Assembly (NCBI GenBank): GCA_902798915.1
Contig: CADBYM010000021.1
Location: forward strand, 1-52,002
DNA: 52,002 nt
DNA from: an uncultured Coriobacteriaceae bacterium
Lineage (GTDB): Bacteria; Actinomycetota; Coriobacteriia; Coriobacteriales; Atopobiaceae
Direction of reading: 5' to 3'
Shown: positions 33,492-42,842 of the stretch, one piece after another
Layout of the letters: each line of letters begins with the position of its first letter
Numbering within the stretch: the first letter of the stretch is position 1
The notes under the pieces: model-generated
Seen by the model: only the letters and a program-made list of their open reading frames with translations
Told to the model about the DNA's origin: nothing
Databases searched by the model: none
Translations under genes and position numbers: made by a program

Positions 33492-33542
33492 TGGCCATTC
33501 CGGGGTCACTGCCATGTCGTGGCAGTGACCCCGGAATGGCCA
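33492..33542. repeat. Perfect 23-bp inverted repeat
   Basis: Arms at 33492-33514 and 33520-33542 are exactly complementary (TGGCCATTCCGGGG at the outside start) and enclose only 5 nt. It stands 15 bp beyond the stop of the L,D-transpeptidase gene and may terminate it, but no T run follows. Confidence 0.8.
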
Positions 33543-33556
33543 GTCGGCGCTAACGT

Positions 33557-36214
33557 CTAGTCGTAGACCACGACCGTCGTGCCGGACGGAATGTTGTTAT
33601 AGAGCCAGATGGCCTTGTCGAAGGGCTGGCGCACGCACCCTGCCGAGACATGTTCGCCCAGTCGGTTGTCCTTGATGTCGAAGGTGTCCCTCCAGCACGG
33701 AACTGTGTGGAACAGGTAGTCGTTGTAGTACTGGACCCAGTAGTAGCAGGTGTAGTCGCCCCCGCCGAACGAGTATCCGCGCGCGCCGACCGACCATACG
33801 CCGTGCTTGCTCGGGTTTTCCCAACGGCCGACACCCACGAGGTACTTGTCGTACTTGTGCCAGTTGCCCTGCGAGCCCTTGAGGATGGTGAGCGAGCACT
33901 CGGTGCAATTCACCATGAGAAGCCAGCTGGTGGGACTGTAGTAGCCTTGTGCGTCCCAATAGACGGGATCAGACTGCTCGGCGCGAATGGCCTCCTCCTC
34001 AGCCTTGCGCTTGAGGGCCGCGGCGTCCATGAAGCGATTCTCGGTGCTCCCCGGAGCTTCGGAGCCCTTCGGAAGGATGCGGACCTGGTAGGCCTCGAGG
34101 CGCCGTGCGGCGCCCATGGTGCCTGCCGACTGGCCGTTCTTTGCCCAGCCCAGCCAGCCCTCGCCCTGGACGTAGGCACGATACCAGACGTCTTGGTACT
34201 TTGCCGCCTGCCCCTTGAGCTTGAACTGGATGGCCTCGGTGCGTCGACCGCCGTTGCCGCTCTTCGCGCCGTCTGCGGCCCAGTCCGCCCAGGCTTCGCC
34301 CTGTTGATAGGCGCGGTAGACGATCGATCCCGTGGGCGCCAGTGAGGAGTTCGCGGCAAGCTTTGCCTTGATTGCCTCGATGCGCCTTGACTCGCCCTTC
34401 GTGCCGCTCGTCTGGCCGGTCTTCTTCCAGTCTTGCCAGCCTTGGTCCTTCACATAGGAGCTGTAGGTGACGCCGCCCCTGGTGAGTGCCCTGAACTTGA
34501 CGTTGGAGGAGATGCTTGCGACCCTGCCAGGAGCCTTCGCGCCCTTTGGCAGCAGCACTACCTGCATGGCCTCCAGCCTCCATGCCATGCGCGTGGTGCC
34601 GCTGGCTTGGCCGTTCTTCGCCCAGGCGGTCCAGCCAACCTTCTGGGCGTGGACGCGATACCAAACGTCGTACTTCTTTGCCAGCTGGCCGGTGAGCTTG
34701 ATTTGAAGGGCCTCCAGGCGCCTGGATTGGCCGTGCGTGCCGGATTCCTCGCCGTTGGAGCGCCAGCCCTGCCAACCGATGCCCTGAACGTGCGTGCGGT
34801 ACGTGATGCCGCCCTTTATGGGGAAGTCCGAAGGAGTCTTGACGCGAAGTGCCTCGAGACGCATTCCCCTTCCCGAGGTGCCAGCCATCTGGCCGTTCTT
34901 TCGCCATGCTTGGTCGCCAGACGACTGCACATGCACCATGTACGAGATGCTCGGCTTCACAATCTTGAAGCTGAGCTTGCGTGTGCCGGAGAAGTTGCCC
35001 TTGCCGGTGACGGTGACGGTCGCCCTGCCGGCGGCCTTGTTGTTCTTGTAGGAGATGGCGTAGTCCTTGCCGACCTTCAGCCTTGCCCCGCCAAAGGCCA
35101 GCCTCACGGAGGGCTTCACGACTTTGCCGGTGTAGGCTTGGTTCGCGATCTTCGCCGCCTTTGCCTTCGTGATGGGCGCTGCCTTGATGGTGAATGTCGC
35201 GGACTTGCTGTGCGCATAGTTGCCCTTGCCGGTGATGGTGACGGTCGCCTTGCCGGCGTTCTTGTTTGCCTTGTAGGCAACCGTGTAGTCGGTGCCGGCC
35301 TTCAGCGTTGCGTCGCCGACCTTGACCGTGACCTTAGGCTCAAGGGCCTTGCCGGTGTAGGTGGCGTCGGCTACGGTCACCGTGGCTGCCTTGAGGCTTG
35401 CCGCGACGATCTGGAACCGACCGGTGGCCGTTCCGGTGTACGATCCGGCGCCCTTCACCGTGATGGTGGCCGTACCAACCTTTACGTTGTCCTTGAAGCT
35501 TACGGTGTAGTCGGTACCCTGAACGAGCGTCGTGCCGTCAAGTTGCACGACGGCCTCAGGTTCAAGTGCCTTGCCGGTATAGGTCTGCTTCGCGACCTCG
35601 ATGCTCGCTTCGGCCAAGGAGATTGGCTCGGCGACGGCATCGCCCTCGGGAGTCTCGGACTCGTCGTTCTGAACGGAGAGGATGGTCTTGGACTGCTCAT
35701 CGCTCGCGGTTGGCTCGTCTGAGGGAGCGATGGTCAGCAGCTCTTCCTCTCCGGTGGCCTCCTCGTCATCTGCGGACTGTGTCTCGAGCGTGGCGTCTTC
35801 CTCTTCGGCCTGCTCCTCGCTCTCCGCGATGGTGTCGATTGCCTCTTCCTCGCCTGCGGCTTGCTCGTCGTCGGTGGGAGCGTCGTCGGAGGTGTCCTCA
35901 GGGGCGTCTTCAGGGGCGTCGGCGGGGGCGTCTTCAGGGGCGTCGGCGGCTGTGCCTTGCTCGTCGGCTGCGAGGTCGAGCTCAAAGCCATCAGCGGACT
36001 CGTCCGTCTTTGGTATCGCCTGGTCGTCCGGGATGGTCTCCTCCGCCATGTCGCTCGGAACGAGGGTGTCTTCCAACTGCTGCGGGCTCGCGACCTCCTG
36101 GTCGAGGGCGTCTGCGAGTGCCTGGGTGGGAATGCAGCCCATCGCCAAGATGAACGAGAGGATCCAGGCAGTGAAGCCTCGTGCGCTCCCTCCCTCCCTG
36201 TAGGTACTTCTCAT
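33557..36214 (-). CDS. YkuD L,D-transpeptidase with Ig-like and ChW repeats
   Basis: 885 aa from ATG 36214, with AGGAG 7 nt upstream. A signal peptide (about 1-35) is followed by an acidic low-complexity stretch (about 40-165), three tandem beta-rich repeats with YTGK and GNY/GSYTG motifs (about 180-390), six ChW repeats (GW or AW, NG, GT, RLEA pattern, about 395-735) and a C-terminal YkuD domain with HVSAGCVRQPF, where Cys is the nucleophile. L,D-transpeptidases form 3-3 peptidoglycan cross-links or attach proteins. ChW repeats are thought to bind cell-surface ligands. It shares both repeat types with the NlpC/P60 protein at 37305-39104. Confidence 0.88.
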   Translation of the reverse strand: MRSTYREGGSARGFTAWILSFILAMGCIPTQALADALDQEVASPQQLEDTLVPSDMAEETIPDDQAIPKTDESADGFELDLAADEQGTAADAPEDAPADAPEDAPEDTSDDAPTDDEQAAGEEEAIDTIAESEEQAEEEDATLETQSADDEEATGEEELLTIAPSDEPTASDEQSKTILSVQNDESETPEGDAVAEPISLAEASIEVAKQTYTGKALEPEAVVQLDGTTLVQGTDYTVSFKDNVKVGTATITVKGAGSYTGTATGRFQIVAASLKAATVTVADATYTGKALEPKVTVKVGDATLKAGTDYTVAYKANKNAGKATVTITGKGNYAHSKSATFTIKAAPITKAKAAKIANQAYTGKVVKPSVRLAFGGARLKVGKDYAISYKNNKAAGRATVTVTGKGNFSGTRKLSFKIVKPSISYMVHVQSSGDQAWRKNGQMAGTSGRGMRLEALRVKTPSDFPIKGGITYRTHVQGIGWQGWRSNGEESGTHGQSRRLEALQIKLTGQLAKKYDVWYRVHAQKVGWTAWAKNGQASGTTRMAWRLEAMQVVLLPKGAKAPGRVASISSNVKFRALTRGGVTYSSYVKDQGWQDWKKTGQTSGTKGESRRIEAIKAKLAANSSLAPTGSIVYRAYQQGEAWADWAADGAKSGNGGRRTEAIQFKLKGQAAKYQDVWYRAYVQGEGWLGWAKNGQSAGTMGAARRLEAYQVRILPKGSEAPGSTENRFMDAAALKRKAEEEAIRAEQSDPVYWDAQGYYSPTSWLLMVNCTECSLTILKGSQGNWHKYDKYLVGVGRWENPSKHGVWSVGARGYSFGGGDYTCYYWVQYYNDYLFHTVPCWRDTFDIKDNRLGEHVSAGCVRQPFDKAIWLYNNIPSGTTVVVYD

Positions 36215-36277
36215 GACTTCTCCTTTCAATGACGTGTCATTGACAATTGGCTATATTGGTCGCGCGGCGATATCGCC

Positions 36278-37105
36278 CTAGTAGGTGTTGGGGCTCTCGT
36301 CAACAATGGGCTCTTCGACCAAGGGGGCCTCCTCGGGTACGTACTCCTCCACAATGGGTTCCTCGTATATGGGCTCCTCGTAGGAGGGCTCCTCGTATAC
36401 AGGCTCCTCGTAGGAGGGCTCCTCGTAGGTGGCGCCTTCGTCGAACGAGTATTCCGGCTCGCTGTACTCCTCTTCAATGGCGGTGTCGGCGGTAATCTGT
36501 GCGTCGTCGTCGGTCAGAGTCGGTTGCCAGTCGGTTTGCGCGGTCATGTCGCCATCCTTCGTGCTCCCGACGGAGCCGTCCATCGTGACATACTCGACGA
36601 AAGCCGCTCCGTCGTTCCTGAGCGATGCGCTCTTGATGCTGCTGAGGGGCACGGCCGTGAACTCCATGATGGAACCGTCGTTGGCGGCCGTAACGCGAAT
36701 GTCGTAGGTGGTGTCGGCTGCCCTGCCCGCGGTCTCAACGAACAGGCGCACCTCCTCGCCTGCCTTCACGGTGCTGCCAGCGGGAATGAGGTTCTCGGCA
36801 TAGTCAGCCTCGCCGAAAGCGCGCAGGCTCAGTTCGCTCAAATCATTGTATAGGGAGTTCTTGAGGGCGACCTCAACGCTCGTCTGGGACTCCGTGCCCA
36901 GTGCCTGCCTTTGCTCGCTTGATGACGCCTCATTGCCCTCAATCGGGCTGGCCTCAATCTGGGGGGTGTCTTCAGCCGTTGCGGTCCCGATCTCGGCGGT
37001 GGTCTCCTGGCCGTCGTTGGGCTGCTGGCAACCCGTGAGACCCAGACCCAACGTGAGCGCGAGCACCCCCGCCGCAACCGTGCCCAGCATTCCGCTCTTG
37101 CGCAT
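36278..37105 (-). CDS. Lipoprotein with acidic YEEP repeats
   Basis: 275 aa from ATG 37105. A lipoprotein signal with lipobox LTGC (Cys26) is followed by an acidic Ser/Glu-rich linker, a beta-rich domain (about 75-190) resembling small extracellular ligand or stress domains, and a C-terminal repeat of YEEPSYEEP/YEEPVYEEP type (about 230-260). It would be anchored to the outer face of the membrane. It lies between two wall-acting enzymes and is transcribed in the same direction, so a role in the same wall process is possible. No function is known. Confidence 0.7.
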   Translation of the reverse strand: MRKSGMLGTVAAGVLALTLGLGLTGCQQPNDGQETTAEIGTATAEDTPQIEASPIEGNEASSSEQRQALGTESQTSVEVALKNSLYNDLSELSLRAFGEADYAENLIPAGSTVKAGEEVRLFVETAGRAADTTYDIRVTAANDGSIMEFTAVPLSSIKSASLRNDGAAFVEYVTMDGSVGSTKDGDMTAQTDWQPTLTDDDAQITADTAIEEEYSEPEYSFDEGATYEEPSYEEPVYEEPSYEEPIYEEPIVEEYVPEEAPLVEEPIVDESPNTY

Positions 37106-37304
37106 AGTGTTCTCCTCAATTCGAGTTGTTCCGCACGTACCTCGCGCATTGCACAAAGGGGAATTGTAGCATGCGCATGGTGCTCTGCCCGCTGCATCTT
37201 TGGCGCGTATTCAGCCTAGTAACCTTCGCCGAGCACGTTGTTGCCGCTCCATGTGCGTCTGCGCTCCTAGTGTGATTTGCCGAGGATGGCGCCCTGCAAT
37301 CGCA

Positions 37305-39104
37305 TTACACGAACGGTCTTTGAGCCCCCACGGCGCCTTTGGCATCATACTTCGTTATGGCACACCCCCTGCCGGCCACGGTGTCGATGATTCTGCCGTT
37401 GCCAAGGTAGATGACCACATGTCCGGGGTAATAGATCAGGTCGCCGCGCATGACCTCCGAGAGGCTCACGGGCATGAAGGTGTTGTTCTCGTACCACCTC
37501 ATCGAGTTGGACGTCTGCTCGGGGACCCAGAAGTGGTTATACGGGTTGTATCCGCCGACCTTGTCCGTACCTCGTGCGTGCTCGAGGTCCATGCCCGTTG
37601 CGTAGAGACACTGCAGCACCAGACCGGAGCAGTCGCATGCCACGCCAGGCTCGCGTGCCCACGGCTCCCGATAGGGCGTGCCCAGGTACTCATATGCCCG
37701 TGCGATGAACGCCTCCACGCATTGTGCGCGCGTCGCGTTGGCTGCGATGCGCGAGGGAGTGACGTAGGTGTGGTAGCCTGTGCAGTACGAGGGAAGCGTC
37801 ACGGAGTTTGGACTCACTTGCGGGTATTCGCTTGGGTTTTGCCAACCGGTCTTCCCGCTCGGCTGGTACTGGACGAAGGCCACACTTCTGCTTGCAGACG
37901 TCGGCAGCCTCGTGCCCTTGGGCACCACGCGAATCTGCAGCGCCTCCAGCCGATAGGCGAAGCCCTGTGACCCGGCAGACTTTCCGTTCATCGTCCACGC
38001 CATCCAGCCGAAGTGCTGCGCGTGCACGCGGTAATGGACGTCATACTTCTTGGCCATCTTTCCGGTGAGCTTGATCTGAATTGCCTCGAGGCGCTTGCCC
38101 TGCCCGGTGGTGCCGCTCAGTGCGCCGTTGCTCTTCCAGGTATCCTCCCAGCCGGTGCCTTGCACGTGCGCGCGGTAGCATATGGAACCCGAGACGGGCT
38201 TCTTCGCGAGCTTGATGCGCACCGCCTCGACGCGCCTGGATTGACCGGAGGTGCCCGACACGAACCCGTCCGTGTTGATCCAGGGATGCTCCCAGCCTGA
38301 CTTCTCCACATGCGAGTAGTAGGCGACGCTGGGCGCCACGATGGTGAAGTGCGTGCGCAGGGTGCCCGTGTAGGAGCCCCGCCCCCTAATGACGATCGTG
38401 GCTTTGCCCGCAGTTATGTTGTTCACATAGGACAGCTCGTAGTCCTTGCCCGCAGTCAGGCGCTTGCCCTTCCACTTGACCGTCGGCGAGGGGCGCAGGA
38501 CGGCACCGGTGTATGCCTGCTTGGCTATCTTGGCGACCGTCGCCTTGGATATGTCGCGCTTCTTGCTCGCGGCCATGGCAGCAAGACCCTCCTCCTCGGA
38601 GTCGTCCTTGCCCCTTGTAGCGTTCGTGCTTGCCTCGACTTCCTCGACGGCCTCTCGTGGGGTCTCCTCGACCTGTGCGGAGGCCCGCTCGTCTGAGTCG
38701 TTGTCGACCTCTTCCACCGCATCCCCCTCGGCAGCGTCTGCGAGGGACTGCTCAAGGGCGTCGGCCTCTGGGGCGTCAACCACTATGCTCGCCTCGTCAT
38801 CAAGGGAGGGGGCCTCGTCCCCGTCCTCGATCGCAGACGCGGCGTCGTTCGTCATGTCGATGATGTCGGCCGCCTCATCGCCCTCCTCCGAGGTTTCAGG
38901 CGACTCGCGGTCACCGTCAGGGGCGGCGTCGACATCCTCTAGCATGCCTGCCGACTCTTCCTGGAGGGATGACTCGACTACATCCGGGGCGCCTGGCTCG
39001 CCGTGGTCATCGGCCCTTGCGGGCAGCGGTACGCTTCCCAGCGTCAATGCGATTGTGAGCAGGAGCGTGCCCGCCCGCTGTTCCCACATGTGCGGTTGTC
39101 TCAT
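37305..39104 (-). CDS. NlpC/P60 endopeptidase with ChW repeats
   Basis: 599 aa. A signal peptide (about 1-31, ending PARA) is followed by an acidic low-complexity region (about 35-185), one beta repeat with AYTGAVLRPSP and GSYTG (about 195-260), three ChW repeats (about 262-400) and a C-terminal NlpC/P60 domain with the catalytic Cys in DCSGLVLQ and His in GHVVIYLG. NlpC/P60 enzymes cut peptidoglycan stem peptides between D-Glu and the diamino acid. Its architecture parallels the L,D-transpeptidase nearby, implying shared targeting. The start at 39104 has only a weak ribosome binding site; ATG 39089 is possible. Confidence 0.88.
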   Translation of the reverse strand: MRQPHMWEQRAGTLLLTIALTLGSVPLPARADDHGEPGAPDVVESSLQEESAGMLEDVDAAPDGDRESPETSEEGDEAADIIDMTNDAASAIEDGDEAPSLDDEASIVVDAPEADALEQSLADAAEGDAVEEVDNDSDERASAQVEETPREAVEEVEASTNATRGKDDSEEEGLAAMAASKKRDISKATVAKIAKQAYTGAVLRPSPTVKWKGKRLTAGKDYELSYVNNITAGKATIVIRGRGSYTGTLRTHFTIVAPSVAYYSHVEKSGWEHPWINTDGFVSGTSGQSRRVEAVRIKLAKKPVSGSICYRAHVQGTGWEDTWKSNGALSGTTGQGKRLEAIQIKLTGKMAKKYDVHYRVHAQHFGWMAWTMNGKSAGSQGFAYRLEALQIRVVPKGTRLPTSASRSVAFVQYQPSGKTGWQNPSEYPQVSPNSVTLPSYCTGYHTYVTPSRIAANATRAQCVEAFIARAYEYLGTPYREPWAREPGVACDCSGLVLQCLYATGMDLEHARGTDKVGGYNPYNHFWVPEQTSNSMRWYENNTFMPVSLSEVMRGDLIYYPGHVVIYLGNGRIIDTVAGRGCAITKYDAKGAVGAQRPFV

Positions 39105-39138
39105 GGCTCTCTCATTCTCTTCGTGCCCGCACCGCCAG

Positions 39139-39158
39139 ACGCCTCGAGAAGGAGGCGT
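39139..39158 (-). terminator. Hairpin after recO
   Basis: ACGCCTC and GAGGCGT pair across a 6-nt loop between the recO stop and the NlpC/P60 start. There is no T run, so termination is only likely. Confidence 0.45.
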
Positions 39159-39171
39159 GACGGCGAGCGGC

Positions 39172-39921
39172 CTATATGGTCAGGAGGAACTCGACCGCCC
39201 GCAGGCGCGCGTCGAGGTGTGTGGCTGCCCAGCGGTGTGCCACCGAGAGCAGCTCGCTTGACGTGCCCTCGTCGATGCGGGCCTCAAGCAAGTCGTCGAA
39301 TCGCAGGTTGATAAGGGCGCCCAGCCAGTCGACGAGGTTCTGCGAGATGCTGACGGCATCCTCGACCTCGCGGGCACAGCTCTCGCAGAGAAGGCCGCCC
39401 GCTCGCACGCACAGTCGAGTCGCAGAAGGCTCTCCGCAGGCAACGCAAGTATCGAGCACCGGTCGCCAACCCTCGTGCGAGAGCACCTTGAGGATGTATG
39501 CCGCCGCGACGAGGTCCAGCTGCGCGCGGTACGTTGCCTCCTCGCATGCGGTGACGGCCCGTGACAGCAACGGGTGGAGAAACGCGTCGGACATCTCCTC
39601 GTAGGAGGTGAGGCGCGCCACCTCGCAGAGCGCGGAGGCACAGGACAGGTGCTCCACGTCAGTGCTCACGCCGGCATGGGAGTCGATGACCTCGGCCTCC
39701 GTAATGATGCCCAGTCCCCGTCCGGGAGAGATGAGCATGTCGGCCTCGACGCACAGCTCGGTGCGAGCCGCAAGGCGTGTGCCTGGCTTGCGTGCCCCCT
39801 TGGCAACTGCCCGCACCTGCTCGCCTCCTTGGGCAAGCATAGTGACGATGAGGTCCTGTTCGGCGAGCTTGGTCCTTCCCAAAACGATGGTGCGGTAGCG
39901 AACACCCGGTCGACGACCCAC
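39172..39921 (-). CDS. recO: DNA repair protein RecO
   Basis: 249 aa from GTG 39921, which starts 2 bp after the era stop with AAGGA 6 nt upstream. The N-terminal OB fold (TIVLGRTKLAEQDLIVTML) precedes a helical domain and a zinc-binding set (CVACGEP, CESC). RecO helps load RecA onto SSB-coated DNA in the RecFOR pathway. It is the last gene of a run from dnaJ and follows era, as in many bacteria. Confidence 0.93.
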   Translation of the reverse strand: MGRRPGVRYRTIVLGRTKLAEQDLIVTMLAQGGEQVRAVAKGARKPGTRLAARTELCVEADMLISPGRGLGIITEAEVIDSHAGVSTDVEHLSCASALCEVARLTSYEEMSDAFLHPLLSRAVTACEEATYRAQLDLVAAAYILKVLSHEGWRPVLDTCVACGEPSATRLCVRAGGLLCESCAREVEDAVSISQNLVDWLGALINLRFDDLLEARIDEGTSSELLSVAHRWAATHLDARLRAVEFLLTI

Positions 39922-39923
39922 GG

Positions 39924-40829
39924 CTATTCCTTGGCGTCGTAACCGAGACGTGCGATTTCGGATCGGTCGCGGCGCCACTTGGGTTGAACCTTCACGCTCA
40001 GCTCGAGGTATACCTTGCACCCCAGCAGTCGCTCGACGTCCTTCCGCGCGGCGATTCCGATGCGCTTGATCATGGAGCCGCCCTTGCCGACCACGATGCC
40101 CTTTTGGCCCGCACGCTCCACGAGGATGGTGGCGCTCACAGAGGCGTGCCCGTCCTTCGCGTAGCTTATCGACTCGCAGCGGACGCCGACGGAATGGGGA
40201 ATCTCGTCGCGCAGGAGCAGGAACGCCTTCTCGCGCACGAACTCGGCGACGATGTCCTCCTCGGTTGCGTCATGGCGCATGCCGTCCGGGAACCATTTGG
40301 GGCCTTCCGGCAACCAGTCCGTAACGAGGCTGATGAAGGCGTCGACGTTGAAGCACTCCTGTGCCGAGACCACGATCTGGTCGTCGAAGTCGGCAAGTGT
40401 GCTCGCCGCCTCCAGCTGAGCGGACATCTGCTCGGGGTTCGAGGCATCGGCCTTCGTGAGTACCAGGAGCTTCTTCGCCTCGCAGTGCGCGACGTGGTTG
40501 GCCACCCACGCATCGCCCGTACCGACCGGCTTCGTGGCGTCCACGAGCATCGCCACGACGTCCACGTCGGCGAGCTCCCCCAACGCGGACCTGTTGAGCT
40601 CCTTGCCCAGCGCGTCCTTTGGCTTGTGGAGTCCCGGAGTGTCGACGATTACGATCTGGGCGTCGTCAGTCGTCACCACAGCGCGAAGGCGCTTGCGCGT
40701 CGTCTGTGCGACCGGACTCGTGATGGCGACCTTCTCGCCCAGGCAGGCGTTCAGCAACGTGGACTTGCCGGCGTTCGGCCTGCCCACCAATGCGACGAAG
40801 CCGCTCTTGAAGGATGTGTTCTGAGGCAT
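39924..40829 (-). CDS. era: GTPase Era
   Basis: 301 aa. GTPase motifs are G1 GRPNAGKS (16-23), G3 DTPG and G4 TKAD, followed by a C-terminal KH domain (GKGGSMIKRIGIAARKD). Era binds the 3' end of 16S rRNA and assists 30S assembly. Neighbours ybeY and dgkA upstream and recO downstream are the usual partners. Confidence 0.97.
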   Translation of the reverse strand: MPQNTSFKSGFVALVGRPNAGKSTLLNACLGEKVAITSPVAQTTRKRLRAVVTTDDAQIVIVDTPGLHKPKDALGKELNRSALGELADVDVVAMLVDATKPVGTGDAWVANHVAHCEAKKLLVLTKADASNPEQMSAQLEAASTLADFDDQIVVSAQECFNVDAFISLVTDWLPEGPKWFPDGMRHDATEEDIVAEFVREKAFLLLRDEIPHSVGVRCESISYAKDGHASVSATILVERAGQKGIVVGKGGSMIKRIGIAARKDVERLLGCKVYLELSVKVQPKWRRDRSEIARLGYDAKE

Positions 40830-40877
40830 GCGTGCCCCTCCTTGACTGTTCTATGCCACTAGTCAGCGTCCCGGTGC

Positions 40878-41258
40878 CTACACGAGGCGGAGGAACGCGT
40901 TTGCGAATACGATGATTCCCACCAGCGCGACGACGAGGCACAACGACCAAACGGCGCCGGCGGCGATGTCCTTGGCGCGTCCCGCAAGCGGGTGGTACTC
41001 GGGCGAGACGAGGTCGACGATGGTCTCTATGGCGGTGTTGAGCAGCTCCGCCGCGATGACGACGGCGCAACAAAGCAGGACGATGGCCCACTCCAAGGGT
41101 TCGAAGCGCAACGCGACCCCCATGGTGAGGGCAAAGACCGCCCCGCAAAGCATGACCTTGATGTTGCGCTCCGTCCGGACTGCGGTGCGAAAGCCTTGGA
41201 CGGCAAAGAGGAAGCTTCGTCTGAACGTGGGATGGTTGCTGCCGTGGCCAGGGATCAT
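40878..41258 (-). CDS. dgkA: DgkA-family diacylglycerol/undecaprenol kinase
   Basis: 126 aa with three membrane helices. The family motif appears as ELLNTAIETIVDLV followed by HPLAGRAKDIAAGAVW. In Gram-positive bacteria the member often phosphorylates undecaprenol, recycling the lipid carrier for wall synthesis, so that substrate is more likely than diacylglycerol. The start overlaps the ybeY stop by 4 bp. Confidence 0.92.
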   Translation of the reverse strand: MIPGHGSNHPTFRRSFLFAVQGFRTAVRTERNIKVMLCGAVFALTMGVALRFEPLEWAIVLLCCAVVIAAELLNTAIETIVDLVSPEYHPLAGRAKDIAAGAVWSLCLVVALVGIIVFANAFLRLV

Positions 41259-41764
41259 GACGCATCATCCTCGTCATGCCTGGTTGTCGTCACGTGCCCG
41301 AGGGCCTCGGTGCCGCAGGCCAGCGACACGAGCTGGTCCTCGCGTTCCTCCATCACCCGCGCGTCTTCCTCCTCGATGTGATCGTAGCCGAGCAGGTGCA
41401 GAAGGCCATGCACGAGCAGGAGCCTGAACTCGTTGGGGTAGGTCGTGCCCAGACGCAGCGCCTGTCGCTCGATGTAGGATGGAGCGAGAACGACATCGCC
41501 GAGCTCGCATGGCTCGCCCGCTGCGAGGTCGGGGTCATCCGGACGCTCGCATTCGAGCGACACCACGTCGGTGGGCCGGTCGACGCCGCGCCACGTGTGG
41601 TTGATGTCGCGGATGTGCTCCTCGCCCACCAAGGTGACCGAGACGAAGCAGGGACGGGACACGCCCTCTTCCGCAAGCACCATCTCGCAGATGCCTCTGA
41701 CCTCTTCCTCGTCCAGCGGGCAGGAGACGCCCTCGTCCGCCACGAAGTCCAAGCTCTCTAGCAT
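41255..41764 (-). CDS. ybeY: Endoribonuclease YbeY
   Basis: 169 aa. The zinc-binding motif HGLLHLLGYDH is present, with TDVVSLE upstream, as in the family (UPF0054). YbeY acts in 16S rRNA 3' maturation and ribosome quality control. It overlaps phoH by 7 bp and dgkA by 4 bp. A C-terminal acidic/His tail follows the motif. Confidence 0.95.
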   Translation of the reverse strand: MLESLDFVADEGVSCPLDEEEVRGICEMVLAEEGVSRPCFVSVTLVGEEHIRDINHTWRGVDRPTDVVSLECERPDDPDLAAGEPCELGDVVLAPSYIERQALRLGTTYPNEFRLLLVHGLLHLLGYDHIEEEDARVMEEREDQLVSLACGTEALGHVTTTRHDEDDAS

Positions 41765-42729
41765 TGCCTCTCCCCCCTTAGGAAGGATTCATGTCGCTCA
41801 TATGCCTCGACGATGCGAGCCACCAGGGAGTGGCGAACGACGTCGGCTCCCCCGAGGTCGCAGAAGAAGATGCCCTCGACCCCCTCGAGCGTCTCGCGTG
41901 CCACCTCCAACCCACCGCGTCCCCGCAGGTCACGCTGGGTCGCGTCGCCGGTGATGACGAAGCGCGTCGAGAATCCCAGCCGAGTGAGGAACATCTTCAT
42001 CTGCTCGGGAGTGGTGTTTTGCGCTTCGTCAAGGATGACGAAGCTGTCGTTGAGCGTGCGTCCTCGCATGTAGGCGAGCGGGGCGACCTCGATGGTGCCG
42101 CGTTCGATCAGCGCGCTCGCGCGCTCGGCGTCCATCATCTCGAAGAGTGCGTCGTAGAGCGGGCGGACGTAGGGGTCAATCTTCTCCTGCAGGGTGCCTG
42201 GGAGGTAACCGAGTGACTCTCCGGCCTCGACGACGGGCCGGGTGAGCACAATGCGTGCCACCTCCCGGCGCCTGAGGGCCGAGACAGCCATCGCCATGGC
42301 GAGAAAGGTCTTGCCAGTTCCTGCCGGGCCGATGCCGAAGGTGATGGGGTGGGTGCGAATCGCCTCCACGTAACGCCTCTGCCCCTCGGTCTTGGGCCGT
42401 ATGGCGCGGCCGCGGTGCGTGAGGAGCACCACGTCCCCGATGGTCACGGCGTCGGTGCAGCTGCCACCATCGGCGCTCGTCAGCAGGAGGTCAACGTCTG
42501 CGTGGGTGGGAATCTCCCCCGCCTCCACCATGCCGATGAGGCGAGAGAAGACGGATGTGGCCTTGTTGACCGCATCTGACGGACCGATGACCGACACCTT
42601 CGAGCCTCGCACCGTCACCATGACGTCGAAGGCCTCCTCGATGCGCCGCAGATGTGCGTCGGCCGTACCCATGACGCGAGCCGGGTCGACTGAATCTGGA
42701 ATGGTGATGCGCACCCGCGTCGGTTCCAA
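41758..42729 (-). CDS. PhoH-like ATPase
   Basis: 323 aa from TTG 42729, chosen because GGGGAGGG stands 5 nt upstream and the protein then begins with the usual ...TRVRITIPD; a GTG at 42786 is also open. The ATPase has Walker A GPAGTGKT and Walker B VILDEAQN. PhoH proteins are cytoplasmic ATPases linked to RNA metabolism; the fixed phoH-ybeY-era linkage suggests ribosome or RNA work. It overlaps ybeY by 7 bp. Confidence 0.92.
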   Translation of the reverse strand: MEPTRVRITIPDSVDPARVMGTADAHLRRIEEAFDVMVTVRGSKVSVIGPSDAVNKATSVFSRLIGMVEAGEIPTHADVDLLLTSADGGSCTDAVTIGDVVLLTHRGRAIRPKTEGQRRYVEAIRTHPITFGIGPAGTGKTFLAMAMAVSALRRREVARIVLTRPVVEAGESLGYLPGTLQEKIDPYVRPLYDALFEMMDAERASALIERGTIEVAPLAYMRGRTLNDSFVILDEAQNTTPEQMKMFLTRLGFSTRFVITGDATQRDLRGRGGLEVARETLEGVEGIFFCDLGGADVVRHSLVARIVEAYERHESFLRGERQC

Positions 42730-42842
42730 GCGCCCTCCCCTTACGTCTCGTGTTCCCTTGGTCGTGTGCGCGCATGAGCCGCACACGCACTATGATAGCG
42801 CTCTTTTCTCATGCAAACCCAAGACAGCAACCCAAAATGAGC

